Shown piece by piece: positions 45,330 to 57,320 of a DNA stretch of 64,000 bases. The notes under the pieces are model-generated. The model had not been told where the DNA came from and did no database searches. It saw only the letters and a program-made list of their open reading frames with translations. The DNA comes from Dryococelus australis. Its lineage: Eukaryota; Arthropoda; Insecta; Phasmatodea; Phasmatidae. Positions within the stretch are counted from its first letter, which is position 1, and each line of letters starts with the position of its first letter. The DNA is taken from contig CM056995.1 in NCBI GenBank assembly GCA_029891345.1, forward strand, positions 84,507,895-84,571,894, given 5' to 3'. Made by a program: the position numbers and the translations under genes.

Positions 45330-46860
45330 TATCTGTAATGGCTTTGGTAGTGCATGGTTAGAAAACAGCCAAGTAGCTCATTTTTCTTCGACTTGGTTTA
45401 CAAATTTTGGATTTTCTCAAGGAATTTTTTAGAAATTAAACATGGCCTAAGTCCATCTGGAAGAATGTAGCTTTCTGACAGTGAAAGAATTATAAGAATT
45501 GGCCCTGTAGTTTTGGTAGAGCATGCTTAGAAAGCAGTCAAGTAGCTCATTTTTCTCAGACTTGTTTTACAAATTTTGAAATTATGCAGGGATTTAAAAA
45601 AAATTAAACATAGCCTACATCCATCTGGAATAATATAGCTTTTTAACAGTGAGATAATTATAATAATCGGCCCTGTAGTTTCCGAGATCAGCCGTTACTT
45701 ATTAACACAAACTCACTTTACATCTTTAAAATATTATTAGTATATATATCAACTATACCATTCAACCAATTTCAACCAAATTTTGTATGCTGAAAGTGTC
45801 TACTACAAGCATTAATGTGCCAACACATAGCCATATTTGTCAGCCAGTTTGTAAGTGAGTGCCACAAGAAGAAAAAATTATGTTTTTATGCCATATCTCT
45901 ATTTAAGAAAAGCCGATTCATACGGAATTGACAAACAAGTAATACTGATTCACGTGACGTTCAATTATATGTTACTAGTTCCTCAGAAGCTTATTTTCTA
46001 TATGGCGGCCATATAGTTAGTTTAGAATGTTATATCGTCGAAATTATGTAATCAATTCCAACTTATTTGCAGGTAGGCAGTAGATATTACAACTATCAAC
46101 TGTGTCTAACGGAGCATATTTTTACGACATTTTGTAAGATAGTGCCACATTAATAAATAATTTTTATGTAATATCTCGGGAAACAATTGATCGGTTCCAA
46201 CTAAATTGGTCAAGCAGTTTGCATTGCAGCAGGTGGTGAAAACTGCTATTTTTAAGTATGTCAGACACATATTTCAAAGTGGTGGCTATATAAATATTCA
46301 AGTTTTGTCTATACAGAGCTTCATTTCTCTGCCATATTATAAGTTAGCCCTAGAATACAAATTAAGTTCTTGTCATATCCCAGGAAACAATTAACCCATT
46401 CGTACCAAAATTTGGCGAAGAACTGGAACTGTGGTAGGGCATATAACTATAAGAATTTTTTCAGTGTGACACATATGTTCAGAATGGTGGCTAAAAATTT
46501 ATTTTAGATTAGTGTGCTATATCTTCGAATTTATGCTATCGATTTTAGCATTTCTTTGTAAACAGGTGGTATACAATCATCGAATGTGCTAATAAATAAC
46601 ATTTTTGTCCTCCATTTGTGAAGGTCGTCACATGAAGAACATGGTTGTTTTATGGCATATCTCAGTGACTAATAAACCGACATTTACCAAATTCTGCACA
46701 CAAGCAGTGCAATGGTATGCCATGTAAATTTAAGTGTTTTAAGTGACTCAGTCATTTTCAAAAATGATGGCCCTGTAAATATTTTGGGTTACTAAACCCT
46801 CTCATTCGAAACATTAGACTGATTAAATTCGAAGTTGATGCTTGAATCGACCTTCGTAAT
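45330..46860. repeat. Diverged non-coding repeats
   Basis: A block containing AACAGCCAAGTAGCTCATTT at about 45365 recurs near 45537 (AAGCAGTCAAGTAGCTCATT) with about 175 bases between copies. A second family, with ATATCTC or ATATCCC followed by AAACAATT and a TTCC-or-TACCAA block, recurs near 45890, 46170, 46372 and 46655. This looks like an old amplified non-coding element. No open frame is convincing. Confidence 0.6.
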
Positions 46861-47156
46861 GCAGTTTGATTTCACACTAACTCATGGTACGAGGTTTTCT
46901 GGGTTCGAGTCCCAGGTAAGGCACATGTGCATTTGTAATTGTCTCACTACTGTTGCATAAGTTTCTGGTTTCACTTCTAATGATATTGCTTTCAACGAGG
47001 CGACAAGTCCTACCTACCATCAAAGTTTTAAGAAATTGTTTAAAAATTAATTGTACCCATGTTGAGGAAAGTATGTTCATGATTTATATCAGAAACTGCA
47101 TATTTGCATTGACTATGAATCCAGCGATAATTTTCATGCACTTCTTAAACAATAAC

Positions 47157-47160
<4 letters not shown>
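46861..47160. other. Spacer before LINE tail, no gene
   Basis: No coding region is supported. AACAATAACAAAA just before the T-run is the likely target sequence at the 3' insertion point of the LINE. Confidence 0.4.
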
Positions 47161-47218
<58 letters not shown>

Positions 47219-50200
47219 TGTAATGTGTTGTTGTTGTGAGCCCTGGAGTGTTCGTGTGGGGAAAAGCCCCTCCGACCGGGAGGTACATATGGGCTTGAAT
47301 GAGGATGAGGTGGCGAGAAGTGTAAGGGCGGGGCTGCTGGGGAGGAAAAATCTTACCAAGTTATTGGGGAGTGTGCTTACCTTGGAGACTGGGCACGCAT
47401 GAGGGGGAACTAATTTTTCATTTTTATTTCGGGGGCGGAAATTTATGTCAGTCAAATGTGGGAGAAATGGTGATGGGACGTCAAGTGGGGCGAAGAAAGT
47501 GACGGGGGTGATGGGGGCAGCGCTAAGTCAGCCTTGGCCTTGGCCTTCGTCAGGTGTCCGGCGGTGGTCCATGGTCCTCGGCGTCCTCTTCGTCCTCGGC
47601 GGCGGGAACCAAGTGCTGCGTTGAGAGGAGCGGACGACGAGGATACGGGGTAGGCGGTAGCGGGTTGGAAAGTTGACGGATGAGGGGGTTGGTGAGGTGA
47701 CGGGTGCAGGAGCGCCGGAAACGGTCGGTGAGGGTGGCGAGGATGGTGTGGAAGTGCGGGACGCGGGCGGTGGCGAGGACCTGGTCTCGGGTGACGGGGA
47801 GGGGGAGGCGGTGGATGAGGCGAAGGGATCGGAAGAAGATGTGGGTGGGCGGGCGGAGCGCGTGGGTGGTGACGTGGGACCAGGCGGGGCAGGCGTAGGT
47901 GAGGATGGGGATGACGAAGGTGCGGAAGACGGTCGTGCGGACGGAGGACGGGGTTCCTGCGGAAGGGAGGAGGACGGGGGCGAGGTGGATCATGGCGGTG
48001 CGGGCTTTGGTGGTGACGGAGTCGAGGTGGGAGAGGGAAGTTGAAACGGGAATCGAAAAGGACGCCGAGGTAGCGGGCTTGGGGTTTCCAAGGAATGGCG
48101 GAGGCGGAAAGGCGTGGTGGGTGATCCTCGGCGGGGTGGAGGCGGGAGAAGAGGACGGCCTCGGACTTGGAAGGATTGAGTCCGATGCCGTGGGCTAGGA
48201 GCTGGGTCTGGAGGGAGGTGAGGCCGCGGCTGAGACGGTCCCCGAGCATGTGCTCGTGGACGGAGGAGGAGAGGAGGCAGGTGTCGTCAGCGTACTGGAT
48301 CATGTGGGTACCGGGAGGGACTTTGAGGTCGGAAATGTGGAGTGAGAAGAGGAGGGGGCTGAGGATGGAGCCTTGCGGGACCCCGGCGGGAATGCGCCGG
48401 GGGGCGGAAAGGGCGCCCTCCACCCGCACCCGGTAGGAGCGATCTCCCAGGAACGAGCAGAGTAGGCGGGTGAGGTGAGGCGGGATGGCCATGGAGGAGA
48501 GGCGGGAAATGAGTTGCTGGTGCGGAACGGAATCGAACGCTTTCGCGAGGTCGAGGAGCACCATGCCCGTGTGTTGGCGCCGGGCGAACCCTGTCACCGC
48601 GACGCGTCCCACTCGGGCGATGGCGTGGGAGGTGGAGTGGAGGGGGCGGAAGCCAAACTGGTGGTTTGGGAGGATGTCGGCGGCGGAGACGGCGAGGAGG
48701 AGGCGGTTGTAGATGACTTTTTCGGCCACCTTGGAGAGGATGGAGAGGAGAGAAATGGGCCGGTATGATGAGGGGAGTTCGGGGGGTTTGCCGGGTTTTG
48801 GTATCGGGACAACGATCGCGGATTTCCAGGGGGTGGGGTAATGACACTGGAGGAGGATGGCGTTGACTAGGTGGGTAAGGAAGACGGTGGCGGTGCGCGG
48901 GAGAGCGCGAAGGAGGGGGGCCGGGATGGAGTCGGGCCCGGGGGCGGCGGATAGGCGGAGGCGAGAGAGGATGAGGAAAATTTCCCGCGGGGTCGCGAGA
49001 CGGAAAGGCGGGCGGGTGGGCAGGAGGGGAAGGGTGACGTGATCGGAGAGGGTGTAGGGATGTTCCTCGTCCTCGGAAGAGTCGGAGGAAAGCGCGGGAA
49101 GCGGGACGGAGGCGAAGGTGGTGTGAAGGAACGCCGAGATGGCCTCGGATTTCTCCGCGGCCGTCTCGGCGAGGGTAGGGGGAGTGGCGAGAGGCGGGAA
49201 GGTTGTGGGGGCGGATTTCAGGCGGCGGAGGTGGGTCCAGAGGGAACCGTCTGAGTGAGTGAGCGATTGCAATCGCAAAGTCTCCTGGTCGGCTTTCCAC
49301 TTCCGGACCAGCCGGCGGCACCAGCCCCGCAGGAGGAGGTAAGAGCTCCTATCCTGCGGGAGGCGGGATGCCTGCCAGCGGCCGCGAAAGCGGTTCCGCA
49401 GTGACAGTGCGTTGCGGATGCGCTCCGGGAGGGGAGGGGGGCCGGAGGCCGGGCGGAGGAGGGGAATGTGGGCGTTGGCGGCGGCGGTGATGGCGTCGGA
49501 AAGGAGGGAGGTGTTGCGATCGATGTCGTCGGGGGTGGAAAAGGGGGCGGCGAGGTCGAGGGAATCGTGAAGGGAGGTTTGGTAGGCGTACCAGTTGGCG
49601 GAACGGAAGTTGAAGCGAGGGAAAATGGGCCGGGCGTGAGGACGGTAGTGGATGAGGCCGAGGACTGGAGAGTGATCGGATGGGCCGGCGGCTAAGGAGC
49701 GGACGTCGGAGACGATGGGACGGTTGCCTTGAAATGGTGAAATCGAGGGTGGAAGGGCGGCGGTTGCGGTGGGCGGGGTGATAGGTGGGGGTGATGGGGG
49801 CGGTGAGCTGGAGTTTGGAGCGGCGGAGTAGCTGACGTAACGAGGTGCCCCGGCGGTTGGTGGAAGGGCACCCCCAGGACGGGTGGGATGCGTTGAAGTC
49901 CCCGGCGAGAACGACGTGTACATCGATCCTGCCGAGGGCCTCGACGGCGTCGGACGGGAAAGGAAAGTTGGGCGGGAGGTAGAGAGAGACGAGGGTGATC
50001 GGGTAGGGGCGGCCGTGCAGACGCACGGCGACCGCCTCAGCCGCGGGCGAGGTAGGAACGATACGGCGGTGATGGGCGATGGCGGATTTAAGGAGGAGGG
50101 CCACCCCACCCCCGTGACCGGTTTCGCGGTCACGGCGGTGGACGGCGTACCCCGGAACGTGGAGGGGAAGGGCGGGGGTGAGCCAGGTTTCGGTGAGGAA

Positions 50201-50330
50201 CACGACGTCGGGGCGGTGATCGCGGAGAAGGGAATGAAGGTCGGAGAGTTTGGGAAGGAGAGAGCACGTATTCCAGAGTAGGAACTTAAGGGGGGGAGGG
50301 GGGTCCATCGAAAAACTGGAGGAACACGTT
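47161..50330 (-). mobile_element. Jockey-type non-LTR retrotransposon, 5'-truncated, GC-rich
   Basis: A run of 56 T at 47161-47216 is the poly(A) tail of a minus-strand element. Upstream lies a single endonuclease-reverse transcriptase gene, with no ORF1 before it, so the 5' end is missing. The element is far richer in G+C than all surrounding DNA, with a sharp change near 47220 and again near 50340. The long tail and well-kept catalytic motifs suggest a fairly recent insertion. The target-site duplication could not be fixed by eye. Confidence 0.92.
47550..50308 (-). pseudogene. LINE ORF2: AP-endonuclease plus reverse transcriptase, two frameshifts
   Basis: From MDPPPPLKFLLWNTCSLLPK (50308), the endonuclease shows PDVVFLTETWL, VVLAGDFNASHPSWG and, after a frame change near 49730, SDHSPVLGL. 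This enzyme nicks target DNA. Reverse transcriptase motifs follow in order: PIPKPGKPPELPSSYRPISL, QFGFRPLHSTSHAI, LDLAKAFDSVPH, AGVPQGSILSPLLF and QYADDTCLL (the YADD active site). A second frame change near 48030 leads into the thumb and C-terminus with ILTYACPAWSHV, ending at 47550. The family length of about 900 residues is reached. The two frame errors make it a pseudogene, or they may be sequencing errors. Confidence 0.9.
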
Positions 50331-52930
50331 CAGGAGAATGTCCAGTTTTTCGGTTGGGGAGCGGGCAGTTACCAGTATTGATTCAGTGAGTTAGACAGAA
50401 CAAGAGTGGGTTTACACTGATTGAAGGAAGGGAGGGAGGTTATACTGGCATTAGTGGTGCTGACATATGTGTTAAGACCACGGTGTGCACTGAAATTATT
50501 TCCTAATTTTCCCTTTTTACCAGACAGAATCTCACGAGTAACCCTTACCTGCTTTCAGAACCATAACCTTCAATTACCATATCTTCATACCACTGATAGA
50601 GGAAAAAAAATGCTTTTAGTGAAGTAAAATTAAATTATACTGCAACGTGCCAATCCAGCAGTGCCAATACTTTATTCAGCTCACCAACATTTCTCGCGAT
50701 ACACGCTATTGACTTCACTGGAGTGCCCATTACAAACACGCATATACTTTACTTTGTGCGTATAGGACCTGTAACACTTGGAAAAATTGAATTATTGCTA
50801 GTTTACAAAAATAAAACTGGAAATTTTAAAATGCATATGCTAATAATTACATCATCCTGTATTCTCACTACCAACAAATTTGCAGCATAACAATTATTTG
50901 CCTTTTTTCCTGACCTAGGGGAAAATTCCCTGACATTTCCCTGATGTCTCCCTGTCATATGAAATTCCCTGACTTTTCCTGTTTTCCCTTAATTATTAGA
51001 ACAAATGTTACTTAATATAACCTAATAACACGCATAATTGTTTACAGCAATTATGCTTTTATCGAAATGAAAGGCTTATTATTAATTTTAATTCTAATAG
51101 TTGATATCCATTTGAAAAAAAATGGGGTTACAACACCCATAGCTCCCCCCTTTTGATTCGCCGCTGGTATTGGCATATGTAGTGCCTGCAATGTTAAGTG
51201 AAAGAATATTTTCTGTTTAACATCATTTTAAAGTAATTCTGATTTGTAGGATTTGTGGTATATCGTACAAATACTGACTTCAATTAGACATAAAATATAA
51301 AAGGGGAGCGTTCTGTATGCAAACTCTGCCAGAACATTGTCACTACAAATCAACTTTAAAAAAGCCGATTTACTGTTTAAAAAGAGTGGCAATATCGCTT
51401 AACAATACACCACCATAATCTTTCTGAGACCAGAGCATTACTTAATTTTAATAACGGAGAATTTTAATACTAGGTAACAAACACAAATAATATTGAGTAG
51501 CTAGTAAAATTATTTTCTTTGTATATCAGAGCTTCTGTTGTACGTTCTGCCAATACATAATCATTATCTTTCGTAAACAAGTTACAAACCACATATAAGG
51601 TGCCAGTTTGTAGCGCGAAAGTAATCTGAAACCAATATTACCTTAAAGTTTTTCAACTAAGTTGGTTTTGAGCTGTGCTTTGTTTAGTGACCGAGTGCTT
51701 CTCGTTTTTTTTATTTTCATAGCCACATGTGAATACTAATATTACGTTATGTGAGTCGCCTAAGATGCATATTGTAAATTAAAATTAAATATTTCGCCTT
51801 GGAGCCTGTCAGAATACATCAGCATAACTCGCCGAGTACAAAACAGACATGTATCGTATTGAAATAAAATTTAAATATATCTTCTAATGCCAGAAATCAA
51901 TCGCCCAAGATCAGGGGCTAGTACTTGTACTTTGTTTTCTCTATGACCCGAGGCCCGTGGCAGTGGACACTCGAAACCGAGCTGGCAACTAAAGCTGGCA
52001 ACGCTGTTCGAAGACATCACATGCACAGTCCTTGTAGTTCAGTTGTGTCGCAGCGTGCAGCACTAAACAAAGCTATCTTTACGGCAAACTATATGAAAGC
52101 CGCGACTATATCTTTGATGGCTAGAGTTTAATTGCACAGGTTAGTGTTCGTTAACGGTCACACAATAAATAATTTGTCACTTGTTTTGTTTTCTAGCAAC
52201 ATGGAGGACTGCCACAACATAGGTCAATTTCTAACTTTACAAAAATTAACACACAAAAAAACTCATTTGAATAATGTAGTCTTTGGCAGATTGAAAGCTG
52301 CCACATACAGCGACTTTTAAAATTATTTATGTGACTGTTACAACTTCCTCCAAGTCAAACGTTTATGTCTTGGCAGAGTTTATCTCTCATATGAACCTAT
52401 TTTTTTAATTAAAGAATAAACAGCAGTGTTGTTTATGCAGTGTTTTATAAAGAAACTACAAAAAAATATTATTTTTTTCAATATTCAACAATGTAATTCT
52501 TTATAATTTTTAAAATTATTTTTCCATGGAATATTTTGACCTTACCTGCAATATTATATACATAAATTCGTGTAACTAGACATCGCCACATATCTAACCC
52601 TCCCCCTTAAGTTAGTTTTTTTTTATTTCTCTTGTATTTGGTTTGGTGGTTGAAATTTTATTCAATATTGACTCATAATCTGCATATATTGTGAAAAAAA
52701 AAACTTTTGTAGCATGTTTTATATATTTTTTAAAATTGAATTTGTTCGCCTTTTCAAGGCAAGATTATCTTCACTGATTCATTTTATGAACTATTTCCTG
52801 TGTGTTTATTTAATTTCTCTTGAGAATAAAAAAAATTGAAGACACATATCGCAAATATAAGTTTTACTTTTGTGTTTGCTTTTTTGTTCTGAAAGCTACT
52901 TCGATAAATCTTTTATCCAATAATAATGTG
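50331..52930. other. Long AT-rich intergenic region, no gene supported
   Basis: No frame here shows a domain. A short run of related TTCCCTGA words lies at 50920-50990. The open frames at 51925-52131 and 52132-52320 have ordinary composition but no support. From about 52620 the sequence becomes very AT-rich, which may mark the edge of the Polinton-type relic. Confidence 0.4.
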
Positions 52931-52979
52931 AGTTTTCGCCATTTTAAAAATATAGTAAATGTATGTGTTGTTCTTTTTT

Positions 52980-53587
52980 TATTTTTTGTAAGCTTTAGTG
53001 GATAAACATTGAATTTATCGTCAGTAGAGCAAACATTTATAGAAACATCAATTTGGTTTTCTATTTTTGGAATATCATCAATTGTTATAGGATATTCAAA
53101 TTTATCTAATGGTTTCTAGATATTGAGACACACATTTTTATATTTAGATATTTTTTGTAGTCTTTTTCAGCAGGAAACAGCGCAGATTTTATTGCCCATA
53201 GAAAAAATTTAATCATCGTTCTTCACATTAATGGATACTTTTTTTATTCTCAATCACTTCTGGTATTTCAATATAAGACAAACCATTTAATGGATTATAC
53301 TTATTTATGGTTAGCTGCAACCCAATTATGCTATGTAAAGCCCAATCTGAGGTGCTTCTTTCAATGTTTTCTATTCGTGCAACTATTTCATTGGATATTT
53401 GTTTATAAATTTTATTAATGTCTCCCTCATTCAATATTGTAAATGTGTGTGAGTGAATGTCGTCGAAAATTCGAATCTCGCCAGTTATTCGACTTCGATA
53501 ATGAGCAGCAAATTTAATGTTGGACTTTACAGCTCTAAGTTTTATAAGTTGATAATGTAATATTTTAAATAATTGTTTCTTTACCAA
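52980..53587 (-). pseudogene. PolB-associated N-terminal region of a Polinton/adintovirus-type element
   Basis: The open part (53587-53228) contains SDWALHSIIGLQLTINKYNP and LSYIEIPEVIENKKSI. The sequence continues in another frame as KFEYPITIDDIPKIENQID and VYPLKLTKN. The order of an LxxxxxKYNPLxGxSYIxLP block, an IxxKK block and an FxxPxxxxDIxKxE block is one I associate with the N-terminal part of the long family-B DNA polymerase proteins of Polinton-like elements in insects. The polymerase catalytic motifs are not present, so the gene is truncated. The assignment is from memory of family pattern. Confidence 0.45.
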
Positions 53588-54180
53588 TGCAAAAAAAAAT
53601 TCTGGGCAACACTATATTAAAGTTGTTTTCAATGTTGTGTGTTGATAACCTGCACTTAAAAGCTTTCCCAACTTCGTATCTGTTACTAGTTTTTCTATTT
53701 TTGTTTTTCAAATATACACTGTTGTAAAAGGGGGAAATTTCTTTTAAAACCTTTTTAGCTTTTATATATATTATTTTGTCAATTGGAAAAGGTACTTTTG
53801 CAAGGTTTCTTTTTCTTTGTTCATTTTAAATTATTGGCATAAGAGCTGTAATTAAATCAGCTTCTCTTGAATTATGTATATTTTTTATGTTAAAGGTTAA
53901 AGCTTCAGTTCTTAATTTCAGAGCTGTTAAAACATTTAGATTATCGATAGGATTCTTAGAATTATATTATATTCTTTGAATAATATTTGCAATAAGATCA
54001 TCTTTATGTAATGCATATAAAGTTTTTATTTTTAATCCACTACCTATAATTCTCAACTGGCACAATCTCTTTTTTCTACTCACCCAATAGGCTGATTGTC
54101 TCAATAATTATATATAATAAATGTTCTTATAAGAAAAATTTATGAAGTCAGCGAATGCTCGAGTTCACTTAGAATATTTA
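53588..54180 (-). pseudogene. Unknown coding remnant upstream of the PolB-like segment
   Basis: Minus-strand translation gives coding-like stretches, including KVPFPIDKIIYIKAKKVLKE, SPFYNSVYLKNKN and, further upstream, TALKLRTEALTFNIKNIHN with LITALMPII, broken by stops. It is probably the 5' part of the same long gene or a neighbouring one. Function is unknown. Confidence 0.35.
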
Positions 54181-54379
54181 TTCTGAAAATGTGTGATTTA
54201 CACTTTTTATGCTTTGTTAGAGAATGGTTGTATACATATTTTCTGCATCACATTGCATTTTTTTTACTCACAATGTCGTTTAGCATATTCGGTATAACAT
54301 TTTTTTCAAGTGTTAAAATGCTTATCTATTGTGTTTTTGTGAGATGTGAAATCCTCGATAGATTTATTCTCCCTGCATA

Positions 54380-54658
54380 CTATGCAGGTCTTGCTTGAAG
54401 AATTGCATTGTAAATTTCCGCAAGTATTATGCAGTTTAGTATTTTTGTGCTTTTCGAAATTCCCCTGCAAACAGATTTTCCACATTCACAAAGTACTGCC
54501 TCCTTTTTTAACACATGGCGACTTCTAGAATATTCATTGTAACATATTTTACATGTGTAAATGTAATTATCTTTTGTGTGTTTATTTGACAGAAAACATT
54601 CAATGTTTCAAACTTCACCACATTTCTTACATTGCTTGTTTATACTACTATTCTTCAT
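54380..54658 (-). pseudogene. Small zinc-binding protein remnant
   Basis: From the ATG at 54658 the product reads MKNSSINKQCKKCGEV, a stop, then NIECFLSNKHTKDNYIYTC, KICYNEYSR and VLCECGKS. The CxxC ... CxxC spacing with a Phe-Leu-X-X-Lys middle is the treble-clef or zinc-ribbon pattern seen in small proteins of insect viruses and Polintons. It likely binds DNA or protein through zinc. Later sequence decays in two frames. Confidence 0.5.
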
Positions 54659-55149
54659 ATTTATTTATAAAGAAAACAATTTTATCAAGGTAAAAAATCA
54701 AACACTTTAATATAAACCATATTCATTGATAACCATTGTAAATAATTTGTATATTCTCGAGTAGCACCATTTCAGTGCTACCCAAGAAAATTGACGACGA
54801 ACTAAAATTTTTATACTCAAAGCTCTAATAATTTTTCAAACACTTCTTCTATTTGCTCTAGATATTCACTCATTTATCGAAGTTCATATTTATTGTCAGT
54901 GTTATCCAAGAGTGATAACTGCATTTTTTGAAAATTTTAATTAAATGTTTGAACTAAATTTTCGAGCTATTCGGATGCTTTATCTAATTTATAAGATGGT
55001 GGACTTGTGCCATCGCCACCTTTTTAAATGTTGGACAAACTACAAGGAAAATTAGTCGAAGTCATGTATATTTACAAAAAAAAAAAAAAATTTTATTAAA
55101 AATAATAATTTTTTTTAAACTAAGGCTTTAAAAAATGTGCTTAAGAGAA

Positions 55150-55428
55150 TTCTAGATCATGCACAGACTTTCCATTTCTTTTAAACCTCTATACTTTATA
55201 TAAACTTCTTTCTAATTTATTAGTTTCAAATAATTTTTATCGAGTATCTTGACATAGTGCTCTGGTAATGAATTTTTTAATTTGCCATCTAGAATACAAT
55301 TAATTTTTAAAACCAAAATTAAATTCGTAAATTTCAAAATCTGTTGCCCTAAACCATTTATTATTTTCTATATCTTGTAGTTTGGTAAATTCAAGTGAAT
55401 CGGTTAACTTGCAGAGAAGAGAATCCAT
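55150..55428 (-). pseudogene. Unknown protein remnant (polar, NKWF motif)
   Basis: From the ATG at 55428 the product starts MDSLLCKLTDSLEFTKLQDI and continues ENNKWFRATDFEIYEFNFG, then in other frames a Lys/Arg-rich end with FKRNGKSVHDLEF. This resembles a family of short proteins common near Polinton-type polymerases in insects, but I cannot name it. The region between it and the zinc protein (54780-55150) is AT-rich and unassigned. Confidence 0.35.
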
Positions 55429-55665
55429 TTTTTTTTAGATATTTAGGAAGATAAAATTATTAAGAAGAAGAAATAATTCGGTGCTGAAATTTTATTAAGA
55501 TAAGCTTATTTAGCTTGCAAAAGGTGTCCCTAAAACAGAGACAACTTCATATATGCAACCACACACAATATTTATATATATCTTATAAAATTATTTCCTT
55601 AAAATTTTTGTTTGCTTCATAAAAATGAATATATACATATAAAAACATATTTCCCCACATACAAG

Positions 55666-56002
55666 ATGGCTGAATCACTGGAAAAACAACTAGAGAACCT
55701 ACAACTAGAAAATGCAATAAAATTACTACATTATTTGATTTAAATAATTTAATTTTCAACAATAAAAAATTAATGTTGTATTAGACGATAAAAATGAGCC
55801 CTGGTTTTATGGTAAAGACGTTGCTGAATTTTTAGAATATCAAAATATAAAACACAACTTTTATAAAGAAGTTTGTCTAAAATATAGATCTTTTCTTCCA
55901 AAAATAGGTGGTATGCAAAATGCATACCACCTCTCTTATAATGAAGGCAAAGCAGTTTATATTAGTGAGCCTGGTTTATGTGAACTTATTTATAACACAT
56001 AA
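55666..56002 (+). pseudogene. bro: Bro-N domain protein, frameshifted
   Basis: A coiled start (MAESLEKQLENLQLENAIK) is followed, after a frame change and a gap near 55740, by VLDDKNEPWFYGKDVAEFLE with Tyr-Gln-Asn next. A divergent middle precedes YISEPGLCELIY. WFxxKDVAxxLxY and YxxExGLxELI are the two signature blocks of the Bro-N domain, a DNA-binding module of baculovirus repeated ORFs, other large DNA viruses and some transposons. The Bro-C domain is absent, so the gene is truncated. Confidence 0.75.
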
Positions 56003-56275
56003 TCAGCAAACACTAAATTTTCTATTTTGAATCTATATCATTTTGTAATGCATAATCAGCAAAAATAGTTTTATATTCTGAATCTAGATCATTTTTTAAA
56101 GCATAGTCAGGAACAATAGTCTTATAATATTTTGAATTTACATATTTTTTTATGTCTGTTTTGCATTGTTTATTCATTTTATTTAATCAGCAATAGTATT
56201 ATTTAATTGTAATTTTACATCTTCTTGTAGAGTATAATCAGCATCAATGGTTTTATGTTTTGAATCAACATCTTA
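56000..56275 (-). repeat. Coding-type tandem repeat, roughly 53-bp units
   Basis: The block CATAATCAGCAA followed by a TTGAATCTA-like end recurs about five times. On the minus strand the units translate as DSEYKTI, two variable residues, DYALKND and LDSEYKTIF, so they were probably a repeat inside the N-terminal or C-terminal part of a minus-strand protein next to the PLA2 gene. Confidence 0.6.
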
Positions 56276-56294
56276 TATATATATATAATATATA

Positions 56295-57320
56295 TTATAT
56301 ATTATACATTTTAATTCCAAAACTTAATTTTATTTTTGTGAACATTGTTGAGGCGACAGCTGCAGAAGAATTTCTACCTCCAATTGGAGTATCTTTATTT
56401 AACATGACTTCTTTTGCATCTTTTTGAAAAATTCTATCAGTTTCATGCTTAGATTCTAAATCTTTATGATCTCTATCACCAATATCATGAAGTTTACAAG
56501 CTTTGTCTAATTCATTCAATTTTGTAAATGGTCCACAGTAATTATAACCTAGCAAATGCATTTCGGACAAATTTAAATTGTTTGATGCCCACTTTATAAT
56601 GCCTTTGCCATTGTGTTCAGAATTCCAAAATGAGTGCGGAATAACATTTAATCTCGTATTAGATATGGAATTCCTTTCGTGGTATTCACAAAAAAAACCA
56701 GAAAATTTATTGTTTAGCATATTCATAATGTTTACCTTTTCATTGTAAAAATTGTTATTTCCAGCATTTTTTCTCAACATGAATAACTAATAATCTGTCA
56801 ATTAATTTTCTAACATTGTCCATCCGAATATATTCTGTCGGCAAATTATTATTTTTATATCTACTCCAAGTCTAGGAGAATATGTAAAATTCGCTCTTTC
56901 TGGTGTGTTTGGTGCTGATCTTGATGTTCTTATATAATTATTGTAAATTGGCTTAGTTATATTTGCATACTTCCAACTATTATTCCAGTTGATAGGCTTT
57001 TTAGGATAATATTCTTGGAATGCAGCATTGGTTGATAAAACAATTTCTGTGTAGTTCTCGTAGTCAATTAGAAAGTCCTTCTTTTAATGTATATTCTTTG
57101 CCTTCAACAGATAGTTTATCATTATTTTCCTTTACTTCTTTATCTCCAACTTCAAATTTATTCCCATCTCCTTGTAAACCATATGGTAACAAAATCCAAA
57201 TGCGTCAAATTTTTTATGGGTTCAATGCCCATTCACTTTTCTACATTAGACAATTTTGGGAATAATTCTCTTTCAAACTATGTTTCTTCAGGAGTCGGTG
57301 GATAATCTAAATTTTTTGCA
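56295..57320 (-). pseudogene. Parvovirus-type phospholipase A2 domain protein, Polinton/adintovirus relic
   Basis: The upstream part (57320-56820), in several frames, includes WILLPYGLQGDGNKFEVGDK and a KLSVEGKEYTLKEGL block. The open downstream part (56780-56295) contains KGIIKWASNN, LGYNYCGPFTKL and NELDKACKLHDI. GYxYxGPxxxL plus a DxAxxxHD helix is the calcium loop and His-Asp active site of the parvovirus VP1 phospholipase A2, which breaches endosomal membranes. The Tyr usually following HD is not in its expected place (HDIGDRD), and the Gly after GP is Phe. This domain also occurs in adintoviruses and insect Polintons, which the neighbours favour over a densovirus. Confidence 0.7.

Noticed and set aside
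46953..47455. Frames with poly-Phe or poly-Lys around 47161-47216
   Set aside because: They translate the LINE poly(A) tail.
48287..49321. A 344-residue Pro/Arg/His-rich frame on the minus strand
   Set aside because: It is an alternative frame of the same LINE gene without domain structure. High G+C leaves all frames open.
47673..50281. Gly/Arg-rich plus-strand frames of 60-130 residues
   Set aside because: They are antisense shadows of the GC-rich LINE gene, which has clear catalytic motifs on the minus strand.
56295..56780. Considered as a densovirus VP1 fragment because of the PLA2 domain
   Set aside because: Neighbouring Bro-N, zinc and capsid-like genes and the upstream segment fit a Polinton/adintovirus element better. 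No parvovirus NS1 helicase is present.
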